Shown here: one piece after another, positions 1 to 34,977 of the stretch
Layout of the letters: each line of letters opens with the position of its first letter
Position numbering within the stretch: the first letter of the stretch is position 1
Source of the DNA: Spirodela intermedia
Taxonomy: Eukaryota; Streptophyta; Magnoliopsida; Alismatales; Araceae
Direction of reading: 5' to 3'
Assembly (NCBI GenBank): GCA_902729315.2
Contig: LR746269.1
Coordinates: 933,501 to 997,500 of the forward strand
DNA: 64,000 bases
Position numbers and translations under genes: made by a program
The notes under the pieces: model-generated
What the model was told of the DNA's origin: nothing
Seen by the model: the letters and a program-made list of their open reading frames with translations, nothing else
The model's database searches: none

Positions 1-106
1 GTCTCAGGCAATTAGGCGGCGAGAAAGAAGGGGAAGATTCGTGAATGGAGTGTCGGGGAAGGAACGGGTTTGAATTGGGCACACGGGTCATTCTCTCTCT
101 ATTCCT

Positions 107-159
<53 letters not shown>

Positions 160-641
160 TCATACGGCGGTCTCACCCAACTCGCCGGAGCAGAATACGC
201 AGTTTGAAAGAGGATTGCCCGCAAGGCACTCCACCCTCGCCCTGAGCTGTCTTCTCCTGCGGCGGGCATCCAGCGGGTGGGACCCACGCGCTCTCCGCCG
301 CCGCCATTAGAGGGAGACCGGAGATCTCCCCTTCTGGTATTTCGCTTCTTGTTTTTCCCCATGGCTACCTCCGAGTAGGTCGAAGAGCTACGCGTGCTCA
401 TGCCGAACCTCCCATTGAGAGCGATGAGAGAGAAACAGGTTTGACGACTTGAATGGGTCTGCTTAAATGGGTTACTGTAAACTGTACGCGCGAGACCGAA
501 GCTTCTGGCTGAAGCTTTGATCCGTTTCGTCATCGTTTGTTTAATGCCTTAGTGCTCAGATGGGAGAGAGCCCATCGTGTGTACAGCCCTGTTGCCTTGC
601 ATCTCAAGCAACTCCGGAATCCTCCAGCTCCTCTTCCTCAT

Positions 642-770
<129 letters not shown>

Positions 771-1674
771 GTCAAAACTCCTCGTGACAAAAGACCCATC
801 GTTTCGTCACACCATCTGAAACTCATGTGAGTTCTTACATCCTTTCTCCTTGATTTCCTTCCTCCTCCTTTCCGTATGGGTGATTTCCGGGTCTTAAGAT
901 CGTAATCGAGGACCGAATCTTCGAGGCCCCAATGGGAGTTTATGAATCCGTCTGGCCTTCGTTTCCGAGAAATCTGACGTTCGGCTGAACCTGCTCCATC
1001 ATCTCCAGGCGCGACGATTATGAATCCTCTGAAGTTCTTCACGCGGAGAGGCTAATGGCCTTCGTCTTGAAGGAATAGGAGGGGTCGTCTAGCCGAGGGG
1101 CTTTCCGAGGAAGATCTCTCCGTAACAACCAGTGGAGTCCGTTTCTCTGCTTTTGCTTTGGCGGTCAAAAACATAAAAACAAATCCAAAGGTGGGAGACT
1201 CATCTGGCTTTATTGAAATAAATGGGCTCTTACTCTCCGTAATCTCTCTCTCTCCTCTCTCCTCTCTCTCTCTCTCTTGCTCGCTCACTCGCTCCCCCGA
1301 ACGGGTTACATGCACTGTCTTAATTCAGGCTAGGCTTAAAGCGTGGCTGTGTGAAGCCCCTTTTCCTTTTTCTCATCGGCTTCAGTTAAAGGCAGATGGA
1401 ATTCTGGTCTTCTTCCTCCCACGGCCGAAGTCAGTGTTATCGCTCACCCTCACTCTTCCCCTCCTCTCTCCCATTCTCTCTCGTGCCTCGCCTCTTCAAC
1501 CCTATCCCTTCCGTCTCGTTCGTACGCTTCGTCTTCTTGAATCCCCCAGCATCCGAATTACGATTCCTTTCATCGTAGTCCACTCGATTTGTTCGTCTGC
1601 GTTACGTGGTCCTACGTTAATTGTCTGATCTTCCTGGGTATATATTCAGCCTCGTTTCTTTGCAAAATTAATCT

Positions 1675-1895
1675 CTACTTATCCTCCTCATCATTCGTCT
1701 TCTTATTCTCCTCCTCCTCCTCCTCCTTCCTCTTCGTCTTCTTCTTCTTCTCCTTCTTATCCTTCTTCTTCTGGCTCTCCTTCTTCCCCTTCTTCTCCTC
1801 CTGCTCTTCCTCCTCCTCCTTGCTCCTGATTAATCTTCTTCTTCTCGTCCTCCTCTTGCTTCTCCTCTCTCCTTCTTCTCTTCCTTCTCATCATT
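1675..1895. repeat. TTC/TCC-rich pyrimidine tract
   Basis: About 220 bases composed almost entirely of T and C on the + strand, in TTC, TCC and CTC triplets, just upstream of the NAC start. It could form part of a long 5' leader or act as a splice polypyrimidine tract. It is low-complexity DNA without a conserved frame. Confidence 0.85.
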
Positions 1896-1954
1896 CTTCA
1901 GTACTCATGCAGTGATGAAGAGGAGGCCCTCCGGAGACTGATCACGAAGCAGCC

Positions 1955-2363
1955 ATGAATAGGAGCCAGGTGAGCTCAATCAGCAGCTCCAACCTCATCG
2001 ATGCGAAGCTCGGCGAGCACAGAATGTGTGCATCCAAGCAGTGCCCTAGCTGCGGCCATAATCTCGAGAGGAAGCCTGTAAGCGACGAGAGGAATGCATG
2101 AGCTTCATCTCTCCCATCAAACTAGACCCCTAATCTGAGTATTTCTAGGGTTTCTGATATGGTTTCTGTGGGAATCGTAGGACTGGGTAGGTCTGCCCGC
2201 CGGAGTTAAATTCGACCCGACAGACCAGGAACTGATAGAGCACCTCGAGGCGAAGGTGAAGTCTGAGGAGTCCAAATCTCATCCTCTCATTGACGAGTTC
2301 ATACCTACAATTGAAGGAGAAGACGGAATCTGCTACACCCATCCCGAGAAACTCCCTGGTCAG

Positions 2364-2448
<85 letters not shown>

Positions 2449-5094
2449 AACCCAGATGAATCGAGTTAAATACTATAAAAATCATGGAAACAATAAATTA
2501 AACTCTGCGAGTAAACGAACGAGACTACATCATTCATAGACTATCCATTGATTTTGGATTGATTCTTTAACAATCCGTAGGCGTCACGAGGGACGGCCTG
2601 AGCAAGCACTTCTTCCACCGGCCGTCGAAGGCCTACACGACGGGGACGAGGAAGCGGCGGAAGATCCAGACGGAGTGCGACCTCCAGGGGGGCGAGACAC
2701 GGTGGCACAAGACCGGCAAGACGAGGCCGGTGATGGTCAACGGGAGGCAGAAGGGGTGCAAGAAGATCTTGGTCCTCTATACCAATTTCGGCAAAAACCG
2801 GAAGGCGGAGAAGACCAACTGGGTCATGCACCAGTACCACCTGGGGCAGCTGGAGGAGGAGAGAGAAGGAGAGTTGGTGGTGTCCAAGATCTTCTACCAG
2901 ACCCAGCCGCGGCAGTGCAACTTGGCCGAGAGGATGGCGGCGGCGGTGGAGGCGGCGGCGGAGAACAATAGCCGGAGAGAGAGTGGCAGCGGCAGCGGGA
3001 AGGCCGCTGTCTGCCAGAGAGAGGAGATGGCCACCGCGGGGGGTGTGATATCGAGGTACGGTGCCATGGATATCCAGCATCTGAAGGCGGATAATTTCAA
3101 CTTCTCGCCTTTCAGGAGGAGCTTCGACGAGGTTAGGGTTACTGGCCTCATCGGTAGGAGATTTCTTTTCGTTGTCTGGCTGGTCATTATCATGATCGCC
3201 CATGAACTTAAGGAACTTGGAAAATCGCTCTCTCTCTCTCTCTCTCTCTCCCCCTCTCCCTCTCTCTCAAAGAATAACGTTTCTTGAGCCTCTGCAACTC
3301 ATGACGTCTCACGTTGTGCGCAGGGGGGGGTAGACGAGGGTCCATCACCCAGGGCGAGGGAGACAACGGCAGGCACGTGCGACGATCACGAGGAGGACGA
3401 GCGCCGCCGCCGCGCCGTCCATGAGCAGCACCGACAGGCGGTCGCCCCCGCCGCCGCCTTCCACGTCAGCCGGCCATGCAACGCCATCTCCGCCATCCTC
3501 TCTCCGATGCCCCTCCATCACACCTCTCTCGTTCTCGACGATCCATACAACGTCTCGAGGATGCTCCTCCCCAACGACAAGTTCCAGGTAGTATTACATT
3601 TGTACATAAGATCATCGCGTTGACCTAATTCTTCTCCCTCTAATCTCTCTCTCTCTCTCTTTCTCGCTAGCAGCAGCATAAACTGGTGGAAAGGTCAACC
3701 TCCGGATTGGAAGAACTGATAATGGGTTGCACCCCGACGGACATCAAAGGAGTACGTTGAACTTCTACTCAAACTATCTCAACCAACGTTGAACTTCAGT
3801 TTCCTGCAAATTCAATATATTTTGGTGTTTCCTCTGCTGTTCCAACTCAAACCCATCTTTGAAAATCACCAAATATTTCGACATGAAAGAGGGAAAAATA
3901 AAGCACCTTGAATTATAAATTAAGATATTAATGAAAAAACGGTGATAACCTCTGATCATTGTCATCTGAATGCTCTAGTCAGCCACATTTCGAGGAGGTG
4001 TCCGGCTAATTATATCCCTTTTACAGTCTAGTTGAATGAATTAGTTTGATAATGCAATATCCCCATCTCTCTTGCTGCCTTCTATGCTGCACTCGGACCC
4101 ATGATTCATGCTAGCTACTTTGTTAAATCAAGAAGGAAAAACTATATGTTGCAGTAGAAATAGTAATAGACTCTCATAATTTTTACATCAATGAAATAAT
4201 GGGGACATGCTAGAAATTGCAAGCCTTTCTCTGGTCTAGGTGCATGTAGAGACAACAACTACTTTCAGTGAAGGAAGAAAAGATTAGATGAATCAAGAAC
4301 ACTAGACCTAGCTCAAGAAAAGCGGTCAGGATGGGGGTTTCAAAGGAGAGGGAAAGATGGGATCTGGATGCCATGGTACAAGATGCCCTCTTATGAGGTC
4401 TCAGTTGGCCTGTATAACTCCGGCCCCGGCCATAGCTAAAGAAGAGAGAGAGAGAGAGAGAGAGATTCAGCCGGGTTGGGCTCCGGGCTTCCGGCCGGAT
4501 CCCTATTGAACCTGAGAGTTGACCTGAATAAGGACCCGGTCAGGCAATTTTTTCGGGATCATCTGGCCGGCTTGTCCCCTTACATATAAGAAGAAATATT
4601 GGACATCTTATAATTATAATTATTTTACTGATTTAAAAAGTGAAAAATGATGTGTGTAGATCATCTTTTCCTTGATAGGCTGACTGCGTCCAGGCCTCCT
4701 CAATTTCAGCGCCTGCACAAACAGAACCTTCTCTTATGTATTTCACTTAGGAAAAGAACAGACAAGCCTTTCTCATTATGAGAGAGAAAGACCTAAAGTA
4801 GAGGCTTGTTGTTTTCTTTTCTTTATAAAATCCAAAAAGAAAAAGGTAAAGGATTTAGGCAAAAAATAAACAAAGATACTCGCTTTCCATACATAATTTA
4901 GTCAATCACATATCAAACATTGAGCACGGAGTGGAAAAGATCCTCATCTGTATTCTTTCCATGCTCCTTGATGATGCTAAGTTATATATTATTATGTATT
5001 TCAGGAAATATCGATTCCCAACGCTCAGGAGACCACAGAGTGGCTGAAGAACTCCTACTGGTCATACCCAGATAACCCCGACCACCATGGCTAG
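1955..5094 (+). CDS. NAC075: NAC domain transcription factor, NAC075-like
   Basis: Six exons read in phase: 1955-2077, 2181-2358, 2581-3131, 3324-3587, 3671-3751 and 5005-5094, giving about 428 residues. The start lies in a leader typical of this clade, with a CPSCGH cysteine motif encoded at the end of exon 1. The NAC domain follows: [13 protein letters not shown], then [20 protein letters not shown], then [11 protein letters not shown], then [12 protein letters not shown] and [13 protein letters not shown]. These blocks match the Arabidopsis NAC075/NAC073 (SND2) type rather than typical NACs. The C-terminus keeps the family's [10 protein letters not shown] block and ends [11 protein letters not shown]. 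The family acts in the nucleus and is linked to flowering and secondary-wall regulation; the role here is inferred. The exon 2 donor is followed after 8 bp by an 80-bp CT run, and intron 5 is 1.25 kb. The exon 5 acceptor could shift by one CAG repeat. Confidence 0.92.
2366..2447. repeat. (CT)n microsatellite in NAC intron 2
   Basis: About 41 CT units start 8 bases after the exon 2 donor and fill over a third of the 222-base intron. Confidence 0.95.
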
Positions 5095-6744
5095 GTCAAA
5101 GGGAGATCATCTCCTTCTTGTCTGATTCTTGAAATCAATAGGCAAATGGGGTTATCTGCGTCTACATTGCTGCATGAGGTGAAGCAAAACTGTGGAGTGA
5201 CCCAAGTTGGAAAGAGGAAAAGAAGGGGACTAGTAAAAGAGTGGAAAAGAGAACAAACGAGGGCAAAGGAAAGGAAAAGAAGGCTGCCGGCGTTGCTGAC
5301 TGTAGAAGGAAACCCTAACTGGGTAGAGCCAGTCTACTGTATCTCTTTCATCACTGCCGTATCATCCCCCCAACCCCATTACTATTGCTCACTGTTCATA
5401 TGGTTTTTGTTTTCATTCCATATATGTTTTCATTAAATGTTACGAGGATATTATTTCACCTGAATCTTCATAATCGGAGATAAGAGAATGGAAACGAGGG
5501 AGCTGCCGTTGGGTTTTCTTCTCCTCATGCATGTGACTGATTCCTATTACGCTGGTCTGAAGGGACGGCAATCCTACTATCCCTTGACGACAATTTCCTC
5601 TTCACCATCTTAATCTCATCATTTGCCCGATATTCTCCTGTGGAGTTCTATAGGGGGATTAAACCCTGGTGTTTCATGATGATAATTTCCTCTTCCGAAC
5701 CCAAAAAAAACATTAGATTTGTTTTCCATTAAGTGAGATTGTGACATGGAGGCTTGTTGGGATGAAACCCTAACAAATTTTCTGTTGAAGAGACCTTCTC
5801 TACTACCCTTGTCGATTTATTTTCTCTCTCTAAATGAGCATCTCCCCTGAAAATATTCATGGACTGAAACCGTCATGATTTTGTTGACGAAGCTACCTTC
5901 TATCTCACTCTTGTGAATAATTCCTCCGCTCAGGTGAGTTTCGTTCGATGAAGGGCTTGTCAGGACCGAAACCCTAATTCTTCTTGGGGATGATCTCTTC
6001 TCTCCCCTTCTGGTCACCCTATTTTTACTTGAAGTCAGCTTCTTCGACTCCCCTAGTACTCTTCTCACAGTCTATGGCGTCGCCATCCTCCTCGTCTTGG
6101 ACTCTACTTGGAGAGTTTTCTATTCTTTCCTGTTCGCACGTTATCGATGATGGTGGCACATGTCTCTGAGAACGAGATGGATATACACGTCCGTCTCCGC
6201 CATGAAGCTCTCCTTCAACTCTGCTCGGAGAGAGAGAGAGAGAGCGAACGAGAGAGAGAGTGTACTCGGGTTTTGGTTTGAACTTCCCGACGATAACGGA
6301 AAGGAGCTATCTTCCCTTCGGATTTCTGCGACAGAGAGAACCTCTTTAACGGCAGCTTTATTCTCTGCATCAAGAGAACCTGGGCGGGCGAAACTTCTGA
6401 GCACCTGCTCCGCTAGATAGTTCCCATTTACTGTCATTAAGAGCGAGAGAGAGAGAGAGAGAGATGAAGTCCAACTGGTTCGCAACCCGTTGATCTTAAA
6501 ACTACTGCACCCTTGCCCACCGTTCAAAATATACAAAGAAAATCCCCTAACACTGCCTATTTCCAGACAGCGGAGCACATAACTTATTCATGCGCCTCTT
6601 GTTTTTAATAAACCACAGTCAGTTCCCCAAGTTCTACCTGCAACAATTATCACACTACTCCAGGACCGATGGGGCACCTGAAAGAAACCCCTAGAGCCTC
6701 TTCTTATCCCCCCCCCCCCCCAATGCCTTTCCTTATAGATAGAA

Positions 6745-6789
<45 letters not shown>

Positions 6790-7332
6790 AGACAAGGAGG
6801 TCGGGAATTGGATGCGCCCACCCTGATGCCTTTCCACGTGCCACAGGGATGATGCCATCGTCTCCTTCCTTCTCACCTCCCTTCCTGTCATTCAAACCCA
6901 ACACCCGCACCCACCCAGGGGAAAGCTGCCGTTCGTTTCTTTCTCCGCTTCTTGGGAGAGAGACGGAGAGAGAGAGAGAGAGAGAGAGAGAAGGGGGGCT
7001 CATGGCGGCTCTGTGGAGAGGGGCTCTCGTGGGGGGATCTGGTCCCATAAAGAAGCTGCAGAGGGAATAGGAACAGTTCAACATGGGGACGGCTCTCCCC
7101 TTTCTGGATTCTCTCTCTCTCTCTGCCAGAGCTCAGAACCTCCCACCTCCTCCGGCGAGGGTCTCTCCTGGAGAACTGTGCTCTACTCTGCTACGTTTTT
7201 GGGCTTCACAGGCCCATCACCATACTGCTTGAGCCCACAAACCCGACGACCTACCCCAGCCCAGGCCATATAAATCTCTGACAGAAAGATCCAGAGAGCA
7301 CCCTCCCATCAACCTAGCCGAGTACTTGTCGC
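5095..7332. other. Region with no recognised gene, GA microsatellites
   Basis: After the NAC stop there is 3' UTR-like sequence and then 2 kb without a family I recognise. GA runs occur at about 6224-6262, 6443-6463, 6740-6784 and 6965-6990. A short forward frame starting at 7084 (MGTALPFLDSL, stop near 7230) has a leader-like look and could be the remains of a gene cut by the duplication boundary near 7333, but nothing supports it further. Other open frames here, such as 6141-6578 on the - strand, have no recognisable motif. Confidence 0.4.
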
Positions 7333-7620
7333 CCTCGGACACCCTTTCACCGAGTCTTGTCGAATGGCCCGGCTTCGAGATCGTCTCCTTCACTGGCCCA
7401 TTATGGGTCTAAACTGTTAAGCCCATTATGAGATATTCTCAGGGGAGCCCGGCCCACTATGATATTAGGCTTCTGGGCCTCGAAACACCCTTCCCCAAAG
7501 AGTTGTGTCGGATGCCCCAGCTTCCAGATTGTCTTCTTCACTGGGCCCCTGTCGGCCCATTCGGCAAGCCCATTATAGAATCGTCTCAGGGGATCCTGGC
7601 CCATTAATACCCGACAGGTG
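7333..7620. repeat. 145-bp tandem repeat 3' of ArgRS copy A
   Basis: About two units and a partial unit, each starting with TTC(G/C)AGAT(T/C)GTCT and carrying GGCCCATTA-type motifs. Unit starts are at 7374 and 7522. The same array, with one more complete unit, sits beside copy B at 21564-21953. Confidence 0.8.
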
Positions 7621-7794
7621 GCCATATAATTGAAGCCAATAAAATGTAAGAACCTCCAAAATGAGGTGATGGCAAGAAGAAAAATGGGCGATGGGCAACC
7701 AAAAAGGCGTATAAATTTAGGGCACATCGAGGTGGGGAAGAGAGAGAGAGAGAGAGAGAAGAGAGGGATGATCTCGGGATGGAAATGGGGGCTT

Positions 7795-20619
<12,825 letters not shown>

Positions 20620-20726
20620 TGTTGAGAGTAGCACGAGCCTTCCCGGTGAGAACAATTTCGTCGACGTTGATCTTAGGTAACCTGTGTAGTTCAACAAGCA
20701 CAACAGAGTATTTCTTGAGAAACATA

Positions 20727-21560
20727 TTAATCGGACTCGAGGGTAATATTCCAATTCGATTAAATGTGAGGGGCCTCGCCGGGAACTAAAGAGGGTAGAA
20801 CAAAAAAGAAAGAAGAGACTCGTTCATTAGAGCGCCTAACGCTCTCTCTCTGCCCCTATATAACGGAATCTTCCCGAAGACACGGCAGAGCCAAAGGAAG
20901 GAGAAGAGGAGGAAGGAAGGTCGGGGAGAATCGAGGATGCCGTGGCAGAGGTATGTCGACGATAACCTCATGTGCGATGTGGGCGAAGGTCAAACCCTGA
21001 CGGCGGCGGCGATCAACGGCCACGACGGCAGCGTCTGGGCGCAGACCGTGTCCTTCTGTTGAGCCGCTGATCGCATGTTCTCACCCCCGCCGGAAGGGAT
21101 CCGGGCCAACGACTTTAACCGCCACCGAGAGGCAGAGGGGTCGGATGTCGGCAACGGCACAATGGCTGACATAGGCGGCCCAATGTCCCCTGTGACGGAC
21201 TGGGTTGAGGGCAGAGACCTTATCTTCCAAGAATCTGAGTGACTCCGTCATGAGACTGGTCATCTCACATCAGTTACCCAAGACCACCTCTTCCATCTCG
21301 GCTGTAGCGAATATAATAGAATCCTAGAAGCTATCGCTTGGCCACGGGCTCATAGTATTATGTGGACTGACTGCCCACCTGCTATTCTACTTTACTTGGG
21401 GGCTGTCATTATGTCAAGAATCTCCGGCTGTTATTCACACTCAATGCTCGTTGACAATATCCAGATGTGCATACATTTTTTATATCTAATGATATTTCAT
21501 TTTTTATTTTTTTATTTATTTGCAGCATCTATGGAAATCAAGACCGATTACTTTTTGCCC
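20727..21560 (+). pseudogene. Broken profilin copy (promoter, exon 1, part of intron 1)
   Basis: Bases 20727-21062 match the promoter, 5' UTR and exon 1 of the intact profilin gene (about 31880-32265), including the TATATAA box region and a start codon at 20938. Translation gives [20 protein letters not shown] and continues to WAQTVSFC, then a stop where the normal exon 1 donor should be. Bases 21300-21560 match the 3' part of profilin intron 1 (about 33196-33475). Between them, 21063-21299 is GC-rich sequence of unknown origin. Exons 2 and 3 are absent, so no profilin can be made. About 8 of 41 exon 1 residues differ from the intact gene, so this copy is not recent. Confidence 0.9.
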
Positions 21561-21659
21561 AGATTCGAGATTGTCTTCTTCACTGGCCCGTTACGGGTCC
21601 AGCCGGAAAGCCCATTATGGGATCTTCACAGGAGAGCCCGGCCCACTAAGATATTAGGC

Positions 21660-30373
<8,714 letters not shown>

Positions 30374-31529
30374 CTTTAAATACAGTCCCCCCCCCCCCCT
30401 CGCACACACGCACAACACTCCCTGCTTTCTAGCAGCCGTCCTGGGTAGGAGTCAGCAGCTATAATAAATCGTGCGCTGGCCAATAGCGACTCGGCGCCAC
30501 CGAGTCGGGCTCGGCCCCAGCGGGTCGACTGCTCTGACCAGGTGTGCTCCTGGCTGATCTCTTCATCTTTATAAGATCACATGTGAGCCACCGTATCCTG
30601 TGGTCCGATGAAGTATTGTAAAAATAAAATGTTTTTTCCCAAATATTTTTTTAATAAATTATAATTTTAATAAGAGTAATAATTTTAAGTATGAAAAAAA
30701 TAAATTACTATATTTATAAATGTGAACCTTCTATAAGGTAATAAATGATGATTTTTTAAACACCTTCTAAGCTCAAACTTATTCTCTCTCTCTCTCTATA
30801 TATATTATTTATATTTATTTCTTTCTTTATTTATTCACTATCTCTCTCTATCTATCTATATCTTTTTCTCTCTCTCTCCCCCCTCCTGTGTTCTACTACT
30901 ACTACTAACTTGAATTCTATGTGGGTACTTAGGGGGGCGAGTTTGGTTCTTCTGGACAACTGCTGACTTGGATTCGTCAACTCATCACTACATGCATAAT
31001 TTGCCCCAACCTATATCCTGTCGTCAAGTTGATGTTTGATATGGGCCCTTTTCCATATGCACTCTTTATCACCATATAGCAAACGATCACATGCTACTTC
31101 TTAAGTGCACTCATATTAAGTGATTAAATAATAAAACACGGCCAATCTCTTAAAAAAATAAATATTTATTTGCTATAAACACACCTTTGACTCACATTAG
31201 AATCTAGGATAAACATTTGTAAACTAATGAAGACTTTATATGAGCTTATTTTTTATTTACATTATAAAAGAGGAAGCCTTTATTCTCGATGTTAGAAATT
31301 GTTACACTGCTCTTGAGTATATGTGCTATAAATTTACAAAAAAATCGTTTGATCCTATAATCAAAGTATTTAATCACTTATCTTTTACTTGACGAACTGA
31401 ACTATCTCCCAAGTAATTTATTTTTCATGATTTAAAATATAAAAAAATCTGTTAAACATTTGCAATAGGCTTCACTAGGTATGAGTATAAGGGTTGAAAG
31501 CCATACATTTTTTTTCTTATCATTTTTTT

Positions 31530-31580
<51 letters not shown>

Positions 31581-32144
31581 GACTATCTATCTATTTATCA
31601 CAAGTGTGTGTGTGATTATATGTCAGCACTAGAAACGAGAGTGTACAAAAGGATAAATTGGGTATTTACAGTTTTTTATTGGGCCTTAAATGGACCTATA
31701 AGCTCGGACTGGGCCCAAGTTCACGGGCCATTATCATATAGGGGCTAAAAGTTAGTTTTTTTTTTTAATGGGACTAAAGAAAATTCCCCCAAGAAATGGA
31801 TGAGTTAATAAAACACGTCAAGTGTTCAGGAGAAGAGTGAAAGAGTATCCGAAGGGGAATCAATTTTATATAGTTCCGCCGGAATTAATCGGAATCAAGG
31901 GTAATATTTCAATTCGATTAAATGTGAGGGGTCCCTGGGTAAATAAAAAGGGTAGGATAAAAAAGAAAGAAGAGACTGTTATTCGTTCGAGCGGGTTGCG
32001 GAATCCCAACGCTATTCTTTCCCCACCACCGCTCTCTCTCTGCTCCTATATAAAGGAATCTTCCCGAAGACACGGTAGAGCCGGAGGAAGGAGAAGAGGA
32101 AGAAGAGGGAGGGAGGGAGGAAGGAAGGTCGGGGAGAATAGAGG
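30374..32144. promoter_or_regulatory. Shared upstream region of ArgRS copy B and profilin
   Basis: The two genes are divergent across this 1.77-kb gap. The ArgRS side has a long C run at about 30388-30400 and a TTATTATAG element near 30465 (read on the - strand). The middle is very AT-rich, with CT and TA microsatellites (30783-30808, 31532-31580) and no gene seen. The profilin side has several TGGGCC/GGGCC motifs at 31680-31730 and a TATATAAAG box at 32047, about 100 bp before the start codon. The segment from about 31880 onward was carried along in the duplication (see 20727). Confidence 0.65.
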
Positions 32145-34482
32145 ATGTCGTGGCAGACGTATGTCGACGATCACCTCATGTGCGATGTGGGCGATGGTCA
32201 AACCCTGACGGCGGCGGCGATCATCGGCCACGACGGCAGCGTCTGGGCGCAGAGCGTGCCCTTCCCCCAGGTATCGTATTGCGTCTCCTCCCTTCCCCGC
32301 TCGTAGGCCTCCGTTTCTTCCCGTGCATTCTCTTCGGGGATCTGGGAAGTCCGTCTGCGGGCGGGGTCGTCTCGGTAGTTGTTCGGATTCGGTTTATTTT
32401 GCTCGGAGAGGGAGGAAAGTTGATAGACGGGATCGAAGTCGAGTTCACTGGTTTCCTGTTTGTGTCTCTGTACATTGATGGCATTATAGTTTTTTGTTCA
32501 GCTTACATCTGATCGCAGTGCACCAGGTTAGTTCGTTTTTCTGTCTTCCTCGCTTGTTCGATACGATATTTTATCTGGCTTGTCCTATATCTTTTTTTTT
32601 TTTACCGCGACCGTTAACAAGTGAAGCAGATCAAGTGTCAGGGATATTTTGCCCATCCCTTTTTTCCTTTAGATCGGGGGTTTTATTTCCCATTAAGTGT
32701 CTGTTGTCCGAGACTTTGCGTCATTTTCTGTACGGGGAATCCGTTGTTTTGACCTTTTCATTTCCACGAACTTATTGGACCGGATCTTATCCGTTATTCG
32801 AGTAACATTTGACTTTTCTTCGGTTGTTAGTTTTAAGCACTGTTTAATGAATATTTTACGCGCAGACCTGAGCATGGATGCATTTCTCAGGGATTGAACA
32901 GGGAAAGCCACTAGATGTGTCCTTCAAAATTAGACAAACCTTATCATATTATACCTTCTCAATGAGCTTAGGCTTCACGAAGTAATGTTGTTAATAACAG
33001 AAACGAATGATAGTGGGCATCTTGTTTTTTTCTATTAATTGCTATCTTCTCCACGGAGACGTGGGGAAATGGCGTGACAGATATACTAGTAAATCTCTTT
33101 TTTTTGTCAGAATAAGCATAACGCTAAATAATGACAGAGGATACCTTAATCGAGAGTCCGTTACTCCTCCCAGAGAAAGTTTAGTTTATTGTTGTTAGCA
33201 ATAGCGAAGCCTAGAAGCTATCGCTTGGCCACTATTCTTCTGGTGCCTCGTCCTACACGGACTCATAGTATTGTGTAGACTAACTGCCCACCTGGTGCTC
33301 AGCATCTTTCTACCTTACTCGGGGGCTGTCATTATGTCAAGAATCTTCTGTTATCATTCACGCACAATACTTGCTGACAATGTCCGTATGTGCATACGTT
33401 TTTGATATCGAATGATATATATATTTTTTAGTTATTTATTTGCCGCATCTAAAGAAATGAAGACCAATTAGTTTGACTCTATTAACACTATTGATTAGGC
33501 ATGTTTTTTTCTTTCCAATCTCACAGCTCAAAGCGGAGGAGGTCACCGGTATCATGAATGATTTCGACGAGCCAGGGTACCTTGCTCCTACTGGCTTGTT
33601 CCTTGGAGGGACGAAGTACATGGTAATTCAGGGAGAGCCTGGGGCCGTCATACGAGGAAAGAAGGTGCCTATTTCGGCTTGCTTTTTTTTTTTTCTTCTT
33701 CTGTTCAACACATATTGGTGGTTCTCTGAAATGCCTATAGAAAATATATTTTGAAAACTTGGAGAGTTTGAGGCAGCACCCAGACCACGAAACATAAACA
33801 GAACGCGGATTTTTTGTTGTTATTAGAATGGATCTGTTCATGGAAACATCATAATCTAACAAATGTCAGCGTCCACATGCTCTGTGGGAAGATAAATTTA
33901 CCATTTCCTAAAACCTCATTGCAAAAAAGCCTCTCGCCATTTCCATCAAACCCCATCGGCGCATTCATTTGTTCTTTTTTTTTGTGTATTTCGATAGATG
34001 GCATTCCACGCGCCAGAGTACCCAAAAAAAAAAAAAAACGCAGAAATTCGCTCACATGATTTCGAGCCCCAAACATTTGCCATTGCAGTGAATCCCTCGC
34101 GATCATATTTATTTATTATTTTTCCACTGATAGGGACGCCATTCATGATACGTTGGCTTTTGTTGGGGATGAAATCATGAGGGAAAACCCACACTTTATG
34201 TTTCCATTTTGTTCTTGTACTCTGTGAAATCATGGGGCGCAATCAATGTGGGGGAGGGAGGGGGGGGGGGGAAGAAAACATAGTCATCTATATTTGAATT
34301 CCCATAATTAGCCTCTACAAACTCCGCTTCTTCCCTCATGGCCGCAGGGCTCGGGTGGAGTATGCATCAAGAAGACCGGGCAGGCTCTGATAATCGGGAT
34401 CTATGACGAGCCTGTGACGCCAGGGCAGTGCAACATGGTCGTCGAGAGGCTGGGCGACTACCTCATCGAGCAGAACCTCTAG
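32145..34482 (+). CDS. Profilin
   Basis: Small actin-monomer-binding protein of the cytoplasm that regulates actin polymerisation and also binds poly-proline and phosphoinositides. Three exons at 32145-32270, 33527-33664 and 34348-34482 give 132 residues, the usual plant length of 131-134. It starts [13 protein letters not shown], has the plant profilin block WAQSVPFPQ at the end of exon 1, then [19 protein letters not shown], and ends [14 protein letters not shown]. Both introns sit at the standard plant profilin positions. The first intron is 1.26 kb. Plant profilins are pan-allergens as a family. A broken copy of its promoter and exon 1 lies at 20727-21560. Confidence 0.96.
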
Positions 34483-34925
34483 AGCCTGTCCATCCTCTTG
34501 GAGCAGACCCTGATTCCGTTGAAGCTGGGGGCTTCTTCGATCGTTGCTTTAGTCTTCCAGGTGAGGAATGATCGTCGTTCTCTCTGTTTGATATCGTCAT
34601 TCTCTGGTATCTTTGCGGTCTGGCCATTTTGTTCTGTTCATCTGCACTCTCTCGAGCAGCTTTGGAGGACTTGTTGCATTGCTAAGGAACGGCCTTTCTG
34701 GGTGGTTCTTAGCCTGCATGTTCTGGTTTGTCGATGTATTCCTCCGGAGGGGGCTTGTTGAAGTTCTTGGTTCTGAGTATTCGACGACAAGTTTTGATGA
34801 AGTGCAGAGAACATGAACGCCCAGCTCATGAGAGAGAGAGAGACGATTGTTTAATAGGAAGAGCAGAGTGAGAGAGATGGTCGTAATTGTTTATATGAAC
34901 CCACGGGCATCGAACCCTTTTTCAG

Positions 34926-34926
<1 letters not shown>

Positions 34927-34975
<49 letters not shown>
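34927..34975. repeat. (GA)n microsatellite
   Basis: GA run ending two bases before the stop codon of the carboxypeptidase gene on the other strand, so it lies in that gene's 3' UTR. It also lies about 450 bp downstream of profilin. Confidence 0.95.

Positions 34976-34976
<1 letters not shown>

Positions 34977-34977
<1 letters not shown>

Noticed and set aside
2541-3203. 220-codon - strand frame opposite NAC exon 3
   Set aside because: Shadow of the GC-rich NAC coding exon; no independent motif.
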